This document shows positions 11,938-22,988 of a DNA stretch of 64,000 nt, piece by piece (positions within the stretch are counted from its first letter, which is position 1; each line of letters starts with the position of its first letter). The notes beneath the pieces are model-generated. The model had not been told where the DNA came from. It ran no database searches and saw only the letters and a list, made by a program, of their open reading frames with translations. Source of the stretch: Mytilus edulis (taxonomy: Eukaryota > Mollusca > Bivalvia > Mytilida > Mytilidae); the NCBI RefSeq assembly GCF_963676685.1, contig NC_092350.1, positions 38,902,873 to 38,966,872 on the forward strand, written 5' to 3'. The translations under genes were made by a program, and so were the position numbers.

Positions 11938-12683
11938 TTAAGGTTTATGTACCCTTCTGTAGCCATTTTTGTACGAACTTTTCAAACTTCAATTGTTTCA
12001 AAACTACAGATATAATGAATAATAGAGATAGGCCATTTTGTACATATTCCAAGGGGAAACTTGATGCAAAGCATTATTTTTTACTGTTCCATTGCATTTA
12101 ATAGAAAAAGAGGACTTTGTGGCAAATAAATCAAGATTTTTATAGAAAATCCACAACCTTTATCCTTGTACTCTCATATTTGGCAATTTGATGACTGATA
12201 GATATAGGATTATTGCATGCAGTGCTAGCATTGATTTCCTTAAAACAAGTTTATAAATGTAGTTATTGGTTAAGACAAGTATAAATATGGCAAAAATCAA
12301 GTACACCTTTTAGGGTGCGCTCGACTTTAGTGACTCAGCACGAGGTGTTTTGGAATTTACAGGTTACTTAGAACTTTTTGTAAAAAATAAACACTAGCAC
12401 ATCATAGAAAATCAAGTGAGTAATTTTTGTTTCAAATTTTATAACAAAAATCTCTGTATTAAAGGCTGTGGATTTTCTATAAAAATCTTGATTTATTTGG
12501 CACAAAGTCCTCTTTTTCTATCAAATGCAATGAAACAGTAAAATATAATGCTTTGCATCAAGTTTCCCCTTGGAACATGTACTAAATGGCCTATCTCTAT
12601 TATTTATTATATCTTTAGTTTTGATACAATTGAGGTTTGACAAATTCGTACAAAAATGGCTACAGAAGGGTACATAAACCTTA
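11938..12683. mobile_element. Large inverted-repeat element (about 220-bp arms)
   Basis: The left arm, 11938-12160, starts TAAGGTTTATGTACCCTTCT. It returns in reverse complement at 12461-12683, with only scattered changes over more than 200 bp and a spacer of about 300 bp. The two arms begin and end at the same boundary (AAGGTTTATG outside, TCCACAACCTT/AAGGCTGTGGA inside). It could be a foldback transposon or an inverted duplication. It carries no gene; the 60-codon frame at 11919-12101 lies within the left arm. Confidence 0.6.
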
Positions 12684-14654
12684 AGAATGTACTTACATAA
12701 AATTTAAAAAATCGAGAATTTCAAATTGATAATATCATTTGTAAGAGAGTTAAGGTACAAACTAAGCTTAAAATATTGAAAGGGTTTGGTGCTCCTTTTC
12801 GAGATATTTCAATTGAAAAATAATGGCGGTAAACGGATGACTCCGATTTTTTTCTTATATTTACATTGGTAATATATGGGATTCAAATGATATAAAAAAA
12901 AACCTGCTAAAATTTTGGTAAATGGCCTTTTACGGGTTATTGAAATTTAATATGAAAAGAAAAATATATTGAAAGGAAACAAATGAATGAATACGAACAT
13001 CTGACACAAATTCCTAAACCTCACCTAAGTACACCCCTAACGTTTACTTCAGCATCAAAATACCTTATTATAAAATATAGACAAAGCCTTTTCAATACAC
13101 ATACATTGATAAAAAAAACGAGATGCAAACATCGAATCTAAATTATAATTATCATAAGATTGACTTTGATATTCATACGTTTTCAGCCATTACAAAGAAA
13201 ATATTATTGCTATATAAGGGACATATTGAAAACATAATCCATGTAAATGCGTTTGGTGTTTTTCGATTAACTTCCAGTGAATAAAAAAGTAGTTAAGATG
13301 TTGTCTATTGGAGAATTAACGTTTGAAAAAAAAACCGAATAGGTTCGTACTTAAAAAAGAAAGCATGTGAATTAAACGAGTTTTGCACATTTCATAATAG
13401 AGTTCATAATGAATATATATTTCATATTAATTTTACCTTTTTAAACACTTGAAGTACATTAACTGGAGATGTCGTTACATTTCTTGTTCTTCTAACTACA
13501 CGAAAAAACGGGCAAATAATTGATCATTTTGTCATTAATGTTTAATTATATGTTCTCATTTACTTGAAACACACCATTGATATACAATGAACAAAGGAAG
13601 GACTGAAAGAGTATAGTTCCGTTTTTCACTTTACTGGCCAGACTAAGCATCTTTTCTTAGTAATCAAATTACTACTTGTATCAAACGATTGACCAATTAG
13701 TTAGTTGGTTTTTAATGCCACTTTCAGCACTATTGACTCGTTTTGGCATGTAATTTCTCCTTATTTTGTAATTGTGTATCGTCAATAACAAGCAGAAACG
13801 ACACTGCGGGTACGGGATTTTCTCGCTGTATTGAATACCCATCTGTGGCTTGCGGCTGTTCTTTTGTCGGGTTGTTGTCTTTTTAACACATACCATATTT
13901 CTGTGCTCTATTTTAGAATTGATAATTATTTTTGTTTTCCTATTTATTTAAATCGATTTTTTTCTAATTGACATATTATATAACTGTTCCGGCGACAAAA
14001 ATAAGAATGCGACTATTTTTGTTTATAAATATATAGCAATAAACGTGAATGCCGCAACTATAACGCGTTTTTTTTCATGTTGAAAAACAATTTGATTAAA
14101 GCATTAAGTTATTGAAAGAAAATATTATATAAATCATAAACACTTTTCATTGCAACAATGTCATAATATGGATTCCGCGTTTCGCGACTATCAGTGTATC
14201 AGTACTTTCGCTAACATTCATTGACTTGTGGTAAGATAAATTACATAAATGCAATTGCAAAATGAATAGTAGATTTTCATTCTGTAGGGTCTTGTCTTAA
14301 TGAAATAAAAAATGCGAAAACTCTTCTTGTGTACATGTTATCTTGTGTTGTGTCAAAAATATTAACTTCAAAGCTGAGTAATTTTTATAAAATAGTTCTA
14401 GCAAAATCGCATAAAATTCCTCGTGTAAATTTGTAAAACCAGCATACACTAAAGAGTTTTAGAAATATTTGTCACTTGAATTCGAAGTATTTGATTCAAC
14501 GTCTAATTCGTGTATCAGCTTCAACTACCGAAAATCTTTTCTTTCTAAGTATTTGGTTAAAAGGCAATAGTTTATGCGTTCATCCTAATTGTGTTTTTAC
14601 TAATTTGGACCTTAACATACTAACCGCTCATTTCATCTACTCCCTTGATTGTGT
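12684..14654. other. Intergenic, with a reverse R6 copy
   Basis: About 13720-13900 is a reverse copy of R6 (GGGTTGTTGTCTTTTTAACA), which explains the open frame at 13681-13896. The rest is AT-rich sequence with no recognised feature. Confidence 0.45.
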
Positions 14655-15690
14655 CGAATAAAGGCAACAGTAGTATACCGCTGTTCAAACTTATAAATCC
14701 ATGGACAAAAAACAAAATCGGGGTAACAAACTAAAACTGAGGGAAACGCATTAGATATAAGAGGATAACAACGACACAACACTGCAATGTAACACACACA
14801 GAAACGGACCAAGCATCAGACAAAATCCCACGAAAAAACAAATATAACATCAAAACCAAATACATGAATTGGAGATAGACAAGTACCGTGACACGTCTTA
14901 TCGCAATGTGAATTTACACTCAAAATTAAGAGAAAACAAACGAAGCAACGTTAAATGTAACACATACAGAAACGAACTATAATACAACAATGGCCATATT
15001 CCTGACTTTGTACAGGACATTTTTAAAGAAAAAAATGGCGGGTTGAACCTGGTTTTGTGGCATGCCAAACCTCCCCTTTTATAGCCATGTGAAATATAAC
15101 ATTAAAAGGACAACTCAACACCACAGGACTACAATATAAATAAATTGGAGAATACAATTGACAAAGAAACACACGAACAGCCAACAAAAGGCAACAAGTT
15201 GAAAATTTTAATACGTCAGAAGTGCATTTTATCCACACAAGATCCACCAGTGACGCCCAGATACAAAAGTTTGAAAGCCGAAACAAGCACAAAGTCGAAC
15301 AGCATCGAGGACCAAAAGATCAAAAAATTTGTGCCAAAAACGGCCAGGGTTTTCTGTTAGTTACCAGAACATCCTTATTATTTAGAACAATTTATACTTT
15401 TGCAAACAGTAAATTTATAAAATTACTAAACAAAAGCTGTACATGATAGAACTGAAATATAAACTAATTACAGGAAACAACTGAAATACATTACATAACC
15501 ATACATTTGCAACACAAAATGTAGACACATCCGAACAAGCCCAAACCCCAACGCCAAGTGACGTCATATTTGAAATTGTAAAAAATGACAAAATAATGAT
15601 GACGTCATTTGAATGTGTAAAACAGATCATCAAAAAATGAATAATGACGTCATTTGAATGAATAAGATAGAATTCGGATTGATTTAAGAT
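14655..15690 (+). mobile_element. Family R1 element, long copy with three TGACGTCAT motifs
   Basis: It begins AATAAAGGCAACAGTAGTAT and continues for about 1 kb. A second copy of its first 360 bp is at 33450-33815, and shorter pieces are at 36096-36150 (plus) and 862-896 (reverse). Near the 3' end, TGACGTCAT occurs three times (about 15560, 15600 and 15646), the last two followed by TTGAATG. The frames at 15023-15729 on both strands lie inside the element and do not resemble known proteins. Confidence 0.55.
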
Positions 15691-16658
15691 TATATTTGAA
15701 CTAAATACTGATATTGCATTTAATAACAATGCACATTTTAATATTTATTATTAGCAAACTAAGGTAGCAATTAACTATATTATAAAGCTATGTCCGGTTT
15801 GTTTTGAATCTGACTTCATACGTAAAATATTGTACTGATTACGTTGAACAAAATGAAATCTAATAAATGAATGAATGCGGTGATTAATATTATTTACCAT
15901 AACACATAAACCCGATATAAAATTAGAATCTACAACGTAGTTTCTTTGATCAATAATTCAAGCAGTTTTCATGTTACACATTCAAAATAATCGCACAATG
16001 TTTCATGGTGTGTGAAATACATTTGAAGATGATCTGACGTTGTGCACCGTCCAATCTTGCCTTATTATTATATGTTTCAAAATGACACATAGCCATACCA
16101 GCACTAAACTAACTTATTCTATAAATTCTATAAAAAGTTTGAGAATTGTTGTGAAATCAGAATCTTTTGAACTTTGAAGGATAATTGATTCTATGATCAT
16201 CTTTAGTACTTTAAGCATGAAAACTAATTTATTGTTTTAACTGACGGCTGATTGAAACATGTTTTGTAGCGTTAAAGGTTTTTTTCTATCGGTCTTACAA
16301 TTGCCAATGATAGCTGGTTTGTTTTGTTTACTAGCTTTATTTATTAATTTTGAACTATGTATAAGATAAAATTGAGAATGGAAATGGGTAATGTGTCAAA
16401 GAGACAATGGTGTGGAGAACTGTTTAATAACATAAACGTAAAAACGATATTCGAGATAAGAAGAATTTCATTTATTATGTATGTGCTATCTGCAACAGTT
16501 TTTCATCCTTAAAAAAGTCAAATAAGTAGCTCCAGGAAACATCTGTTTGTACGTGAAAGTAATGTTCAACTTTCGTGTATATGTCTAATAATGTATTGTT
16601 TTACACACAGTTTATGTTCTTCATCCGAAATTGTCATTGTCATGAGAGATATTTGAAT
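15691..16658. other. Intergenic, 3' flank of copy 3
   Basis: No gene is seen. A short family R6 fragment (GGTAATGTGTCAAAGAGACA) lies at about 16375-16420. From about 16530 the sequence is alignable to the relic at 4050-4225. Confidence 0.4.
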
Positions 16659-19600
16659 TTAGTGTATATTGCAGCAGTCTTGAAACTGTTGATCCCTTAA
16701 ATTTCCATTGAGAAGTTTCAGAGTAGCAGTACAGATAGTCTTTTGTTCACATCTATATCTCCATCCCGTTATGATCCTACTCCAATCGAGGTATCTTTCA
16801 ACTTCAGTACAATCCCTTCTGGCATCCTGAGAAAAAAATGTAAAATATAGAATGTGATTAATGAGGATGGTACTTTTCAGACTTAGATTGATCTTGGTTT
16901 TCTTTATTTAGCATACTTTTATTCCCTTTTTCCCAAAGTATGAGTACTGCTTAAAGAGTATACAAATAATGAACTGTGTTGTAAAAAAAAGAAGATGTGG
17001 TATGATTGCCAATGAGACAACTCTCCACAAGATACCAAAATGACACAGAAATTAACAACTATAGGTCACCGTACGGCCTTCAAAGCCCATGCCGCATAGG
17101 TAGCTATAAAAAAAAATGTCAATGTAAAACAATTCTAACGAGAAAACTTACGGCCTCATTTAATTACAAAAAGTGAACGAAAAAAAATATGATTGCCAAA
17201 GAGACAACTTTTCACGACAGTTCAAAAGACGATGATAAGGATTTATGGGTCATCACACGATCTAAACGAATAAGAAAAACCTTAGTGTATAGCATGAAAT
17301 AAAATATATAACATGAAAAATATTTTGATGTTGGTGGAGATATTTGATATTCTCTTTAATATTTAGGCTTATGAGACGATTCAACATTTACTGACTAGCA
17401 GATACTATATGTTTGGGTAGAAGTGTGCTGCCTTGGTCACGTTTACCAATATCATTTCGGGTCAGCTGTACAGTAGCCCCCGTACGAATTTGGTATTTTC
17501 TTGCTGTTTTGAAGACCCATTGATGGACTTCGGCTATTTTTCTGCTTTTGGTTGGGTTGTTGTCTCTTAGACACATTCACCAACTCTTTTCAAAATTTCA
17601 TTTTCTTTTTGTTTGACTTCTGTTATGTACTTACAGAGCCATCCCATGTGACTATGGTAGGCGTTGCATATCCAATCTGGACATAATAAAAGACAGGATT
17701 TCTTCCATTGCATGAATGACTTATAATGTCTAATCTTGTAACATCAGCAGCAGCTCCACCATCAGTTACATGCCATAAAGACATCGAAAGAACAATAATG
17801 AATGCTATTTCCTACAAAAAGTTGTCCATTATCAGATCATGACTTAATCTAGTCATATAATACAATATAAAATGAAGTTTTCAATATGATAGAATCTCTA
17901 AAGGAAATCAAACAAATTCACACAGTTTGATTCGACTGGAGTCTAATAATGTATATATAATAATACTTGCTTATTTTAATATATATATACTTTTCAACGT
18001 TTTTCAAATAGAAGGATGTTATATATGTAGTATCAGAATAAAACAAGGTTCTACTGCATGAAGCACATCAACCCATTCCTAAAAAAAAACAATTACAGCA
18101 AGAATCGCTAATATTTATAGCTCGAACTCTATAGTTTTAAACGTCCAAAAAGTCTTCATATGTCCTAGTCATAGCAAAAAGAGTGAGATGTAGTAATAAT
18201 ATAGAGGAAATGTGTTATGATTGCCAAAATGACATCTATCTTCATAAATTGAAATGAAGTAGTTGAAAGCAATCACAGGCAACAATATGGATTTCAAATA
18301 TGAGAAACCCGAAACTGTATAGTCAGCTATAAAATGTCACCACATGAAAAATATGAAACCTTTCAAATGGGAAAACATAAAGACATAATTTATAACAAAT
18401 TGTTTTATGAAAATCAAAAATGACAGACATGAACCAACGATAATCACTGAACAACCGACTCCTGACTAGGGACATTCACATATAGTCTGTGGATAAAACC
18501 TGTAGCCATCCCTGTCCTAACCCGAGACAGCTGGCCCTATCCCTGCACTAACCTGAGACAGTGTTATAACTACAACATAAAAGCTAACTACAAACGTAGG
18601 TGGCAAAGAGCGTAACTCATCATCCCGAAATAAATCCGAAAAACATGTACAAAAAACGTTGACCAGACTTGGCAGGATATGTATACATCCCTTAAAAAAA
18701 CATTAACACTTAGTGCAGAGATGAGCTCACTCTCAGCTACTTATAGCAAGTTCTAAACCACTTAAGAAAAAATACCAATTAGTACACATAAAACTTCCAA
18801 TAAATTTGGTGTAAAAACGACATTGACAGTCGGAAAATCACATGACAGGTTCAATGCCAAAATATAGGTATCGACAAATTGCATCAGCATGAATGTGACT
18901 TTTACAATTAATCGTCTTACCTAAGTCTATATTTTTATCATCGCGTTGTTTAGGAGCACATTAAAGTCATTCTTACTCTAAGGATTCAACCCATTGTCCT
19001 TATTTGTCCGTCAATGTTTTCAGTCATCGATTTAGTCAAACCATTGCCTCTGCTACTTGTTTGTTTATAAAGCCAGAAATTTTTTATAACTGGAAACTTT
19101 CCTTACACTAGGAAATATTTTTGAAGTTACCGACGTGCCCCGTTTTCTTATGGAAAGAAACTGTACAATTTTAGAAGAAAAGCACAGATAACATTGATAA
19201 AATGGCAGTTCTTTTCAAATAGTCCGTTTTATGAATGTTGACGTTAGGTTTTGGGACAACAATAATAAAAATAATACTAAGACACAACTAGTGCGATATA
19301 AATGATGTTCTGCATCTTGACAATAAATGTTGCTAAAGTCATCCGAGTTTACAACTTGCAGAGACTAGGATCGCCCGGTCAGCTTTATCAATGTCTTCTA
19401 TGTCAGTGAAAGAAATCAATAATGAGGATAAGAACTACTATAAAGTCCTAATTCTCTGACTGACTAAACACTTTATAATAATAACAACTGCTAAATACTC
19501 ATAATCAAAGCGCGTTGTATAGAATTTTTGTAAGAACACCATACTTTCGATATTTATCATGAATACATTATAAATATATATTGAAAACATGTATTTAATC

Positions 19601-19683
19601 ATGATTTCCAAATACTGTAGATATTAATATTGTTACATTCATGAAAGTGAAAAGATATACGTTACCAAGGTGAAATAATTCAT
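16659..19683 (-). CDS. Small secreted six-cysteine protein, copy 3 (complete, 120 aa)
   Basis: Complete member of the array. Exons in transcript order: start exon 19666-19697 with ATG 19681-19683 (MNYFTL, donor GTAACG); exon 17635-17811 (59 codons, donor GTAAGT); last exon 16659-16826 (55 codons plus TAA, acceptor TCTCAG). Phases are all 0, as in copy 2. The signal peptide ends near WHVTDGG. Cysteines are at 40, 71, 91, 97, 116 and 117. One residue is inserted in the loop after ERY compared with copy 2, and the C-terminus is extended to CCNIH. The mature N-terminus (GGAAADVTRLDI) also differs most from the other copies, while the second half is strongly conserved. Its promoter region is at 20696-20779. 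Family and function are not recognised; a secreted disulphide-rich peptide is a safe description. Confidence 0.86.
16985..17590. repeat. R2 and R6 repeats in the last intron of copy 3
   Basis: About 16985-17170 and 17180-17300 are two R2 copies in a row (GATTGCCAATGAGACAACTC, then GATTGCCAAAGAGACAAC). About 17395-17590 is a reverse R6 copy that produces the 62-codon frame there. No exon is seen. Confidence 0.6.
18208..18700 (+). repeat. Diverged R2 repeat in intron 2 of copy 3
   Basis: The start is marked by GAAATGTGTTATGATTGCCA, followed by a diverged version of the family body to about 18660. The rest of the intron (17812-19665) has no recognised feature apart from blocks shared with copy 2. 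Confidence 0.45.
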
Positions 19684-20033
19684 CTTTTTATACAAATCTG
19701 TAATGAAATTGTAAAACATTAAAAAGTTAACGATGAATAAAACTTCAATTTTAAACCATGTGTAGTTTAATCACGATAGCGGTGATTAAACTTTGCATAG
19801 TTTTGATTTTGATTTTGAATTCATCAAACATATTCAATAAAAAAGTCTACAAATATAACAGTAAATGACTGTGTGTGTACATGCATGTCACAGGTGGGTC
19901 CAGGATTTTTTTAGAAAGTAGTGGGGTCATTTCCCGAAAACAGAAGATATTTTTTGGACAAATCTATGCTGAAAATTATAATTTCCCATCATAAAAAGGG
20001 TTTGCCTCTATCCCCTTTTTGAATACACCCCTG

Positions 20034-20330
20034 TATGTGTGTGTGTGTGTGTGTGGTTCTTATCTAATAATGTGCGTATTGAAACGATGACTGTGTGTGT
20101 GTCAAAAGAGGGACGAAAGATACCAGAGGGACATTCAAACTCATAAATCGAAAATAAACTGACAACGTCATGGTTAAATTGAAAAAGACAGACAAACAAT
20201 AGTTCACATGACACAACATAGAAAACTAAAGAATAAGCAACGCGAAACCTATCAAAATTTGGGGGTGATCTTAGGTGCTCCGGAAGGGTGAGCAGATCCT
20301 GCTCTACATGTAGCACCCGTCGTGTTGCTC
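20034..20330. repeat. (GT)n microsatellite next to a reverse R5 repeat
   Basis: GT repeats run at about 20034-20055 with a short further run to 20102. A reverse R5 copy (segment AGATACCAGAGGGACATTCA) follows to about 20310. The 102-codon minus frame over this stretch is repeat-derived. Confidence 0.6.
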
Positions 20331-20695
20331 ATGTTATAAAAGAACCGGTAAATAGTCACATTCATGAAAAGGACGGGGATTGTAGTTACGACGTAGGGAA
20401 CATATCCGATATCATCTGAGAAACGGTAACTCAACCAACTCGTGATGGCGTCCGTAAAATCAAATATTTTACGTTGTGTCTTATAATGTTGTGGTATAGT
20501 ACTCTGCATTGGTGAAGCGTGGAGCAAACACCAATCTAGTACGAGTTTATGTACAATAGATGCTTTAAAAATATTATCAAAAAAAAGAATGTAAAATTTA
20601 GAACTTATTTTGCTTAAAAAGACGAATAACTGTCTGAGTATAGGAGTACTCACATAATGATAAATGTAAAGATAAAGCCAATAAATTAACTATAC

Positions 20696-20779
20696 CTTGT
20701 TTCTTAGATTTATCGAAGGCACTGAAAAACCTCGTCCGAATCTTTTTAAAGAAATTCTGTTTCAGATCTAGCTTTTATA
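20696..20779 (-). promoter_or_regulatory. Promoter and 5' non-coding exon of copy 3
   Basis: On the minus strand, GCTATAAAAGC (TATA at 20773-20779) is followed by an exon ending AAACAAG/GTATAG at 20696. The block upstream, AAGGAAACCCCAAATCCTG on the plus strand, matches the copy 2 block at about 10355. Transcription probably starts near 20745, and the exon contains no ATG. Confidence 0.6.
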
Positions 20780-21489
20780 GCTTTTAAGGAAACCCCAAAT
20801 CCTGTTGTTGTTTTTTTTATTATTTTTATCTATTTCGCAGTTAGTCAATAATCTAACCAGGTACAAACTTGAGTATCTATAGTGTACTACTTGGATTGTG
20901 TTTATCAGGTAAGATAGGTCAGTATGCGTAATTTATTTTCAGTAGGCGGTAATGGTAACATTTGCGTCTGTAGCTCAGTCCATATCGTAAACTTATATAT
21001 CCTTTTTTTTTTGGGAAAAATTTGGTTGCTTATAAAGGGAATCACTGAAGCATGACCCCCTCTTATGCAGCCAGTGCCCCCCCCCCCCCCCCCCACTTAT
21101 GAAAAATTCTAGATCCGCCAGTGACGTGTTTGTAGTTATTTTGATGTTAGATTAAAACAAACAGACTACTGGTAAATCGTTTAGCAGATGTTTGATTCAT
21201 TGATTGTTGGTTACTTTATAATTTAGAATAAATACACCTACAAATGAAAATGTCAAGTGGAATGTAAACACGGACCATTAAAACAAACCCGGCCATATCA
21301 TATGTTGTACTCGAAAAAAAACTTGAAAAGATACTGAAACCATATGATGAAAAATATAAAATGTATCTTTAGCAATTTTGAAAGGAATAAACTAGTAGTA
21401 AACTTTTCAGTATATATGTAGTGCACAATTTAGCATGTATACATGTTTTTACGTCAGATTATTATTTTGTTTCAACCGTCCTTCTCCAT
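20780..21489. other. Intergenic, with an 18-base poly-C run
   Basis: A homopolymer of C runs at about 21077-21094. It makes the glycine-rich 63-codon minus frame, which is not a gene. Nothing else is recognised. Confidence 0.5.
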
Positions 21490-22988
21490 AAAATGTTATT
21501 TGAAATTAAACGACAACGTAACATGAATATATTGTTGACTATTGCGTATGATGTGTTTAAGCTTCTGAATTTGCCATTTATTAGAGACTCTCCGTATTGA
21601 ATTTTCCTTGGAGTTCAGTATTGTTGTGGTTTTTATTATTTGTAGGGCCAAGTGTATATATGTTGTGCTTAAATTTTACAATTTGTACAAATGATAAGTT
21701 GTACAAAAAAATGGGAAAAACAATTGTACATAATAATTTGTATTTTGACTTTATACAAATAACAATTTGTACAAAAAGTGTCTGTACAAATAATAATATG
21801 TACAAGACGTGCCGAAAATTCATTTATAACTTGTACAATAATTTATAATACGGATACGGGTGAAAAATGGCATTGATACAAACGATAGAAAAGTTATTTC
21901 ATAACCACACAGCAAACCTTATCGACAAAATACAAAGATAGTTCTTTATAATTGTTTTAGCAGGCAAATGAATTACGGCATCGGGAATTGCACAACATCT
22001 TTTACTCTCCCATTTAACTCCTTTTGAACACTTTGTAATGGCTACTTACTTTGAGGTCGATTGCTTTGATAAGCTGCGAAAGCTATGTATCCAGCTGTTA
22101 ATGTACATCTTTTAGTAAGTTATCCAGTCGAGGCAATAGTGTAAGTACTAATGGCCTTGTTGATTAGTAGGATAAATTTGTCCAAAGTGTTCTGCACTAG
22201 CAGTGAATGAAACATAAAAGAACAGTCATGTGTACGTAATGGGCGGATAGCTTAATTGAAATATGACAATGACATTGAAACACAGATCATTCGTGTAGGA
22301 AACATGCGCTATGTGGCTAATAGATACAAGACGAATTACTTACCAAAACAAAAAAGAGACAGTAAGTATCAGAAGTTAATTTCATTATATATATTTCCTT
22401 AGTATGATCGTGCCCTAACTGATCGTCGAAATACCTGATGCATAAATGTCAAATCTGTCATTTTGGGTACCAAATTGCAACATCTGTATGGATTTTAATA
22501 GAATATGTATTCGTCTTAAAGTCTAATTGAAACTGCGGTGAAAGACAGTTTTATTCACAAAAATGCTTCCTTAGCTTTAACTTTTGCTACGCGAAGCAGT
22601 TAAAACATGTTTCTTTCATGTAAATGCAAATCAAAGGTGGATACAGCTCTTGTAAATTTAAATGTGAAATGAAAACGATGTTGCGCAATTTCCGATTCCA
22701 TAATTTACTCACCACAAAATAATGATAAAGAACCACTTTTTTTATTTTTTAACTAAGGTGTGCTATAAACCATTTTACGACTTACAAGCGAATTTCTGAA
22801 AATTTCTGTAATCTATACAGACACATTTTGTAAAAAGTCAACATACAAATTATAATTTGTACAATTTTTTCATACAACTTTTAATGGATACAAAAGGATA
22901 ACTTGTACGTAACAACTATACACTTGGGCCAACACAAAAGTTCAAATATGTTTATGTTACGTTGTCGTGTAATTCAAAACAAACATTT
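21490..22988. mobile_element. 1.5-kb terminal-inverted-repeat element with TTGTACAA clusters
   Basis: The ends 21490-21530 and 22946-22988 are inverted repeats sharing AAATGTT, then AC(A)CGACAACGTAACAT. A second inverted pair lies inside: GGGCCAAGTGTATA at 21644-21657 and TATACACTTGGGCC at 22917-22930. Next to it, many copies of the palindromic core TTGTACAA or its half occur at 21675-21840 and 22845-22910. No transposase frame exists, so it is non-autonomous. The frames on both strands at 21581-21848 come from the palindromic cluster. A short piece of repeat R3 lies near the left end. Confidence 0.6.

Noticed and set aside
15023-15729. Cluster of frames of 71-104 codons on both strands
   Set aside because: All lie inside the R1 dispersed element and are not similar to a transposase or reverse transcriptase.
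20008-20653. Minus-strand frames of 102 and 133 codons
   Set aside because: The first is built from the GT run and a reverse R5 repeat; the second has no recognisable domain or matching structure in copy 2 of the array.
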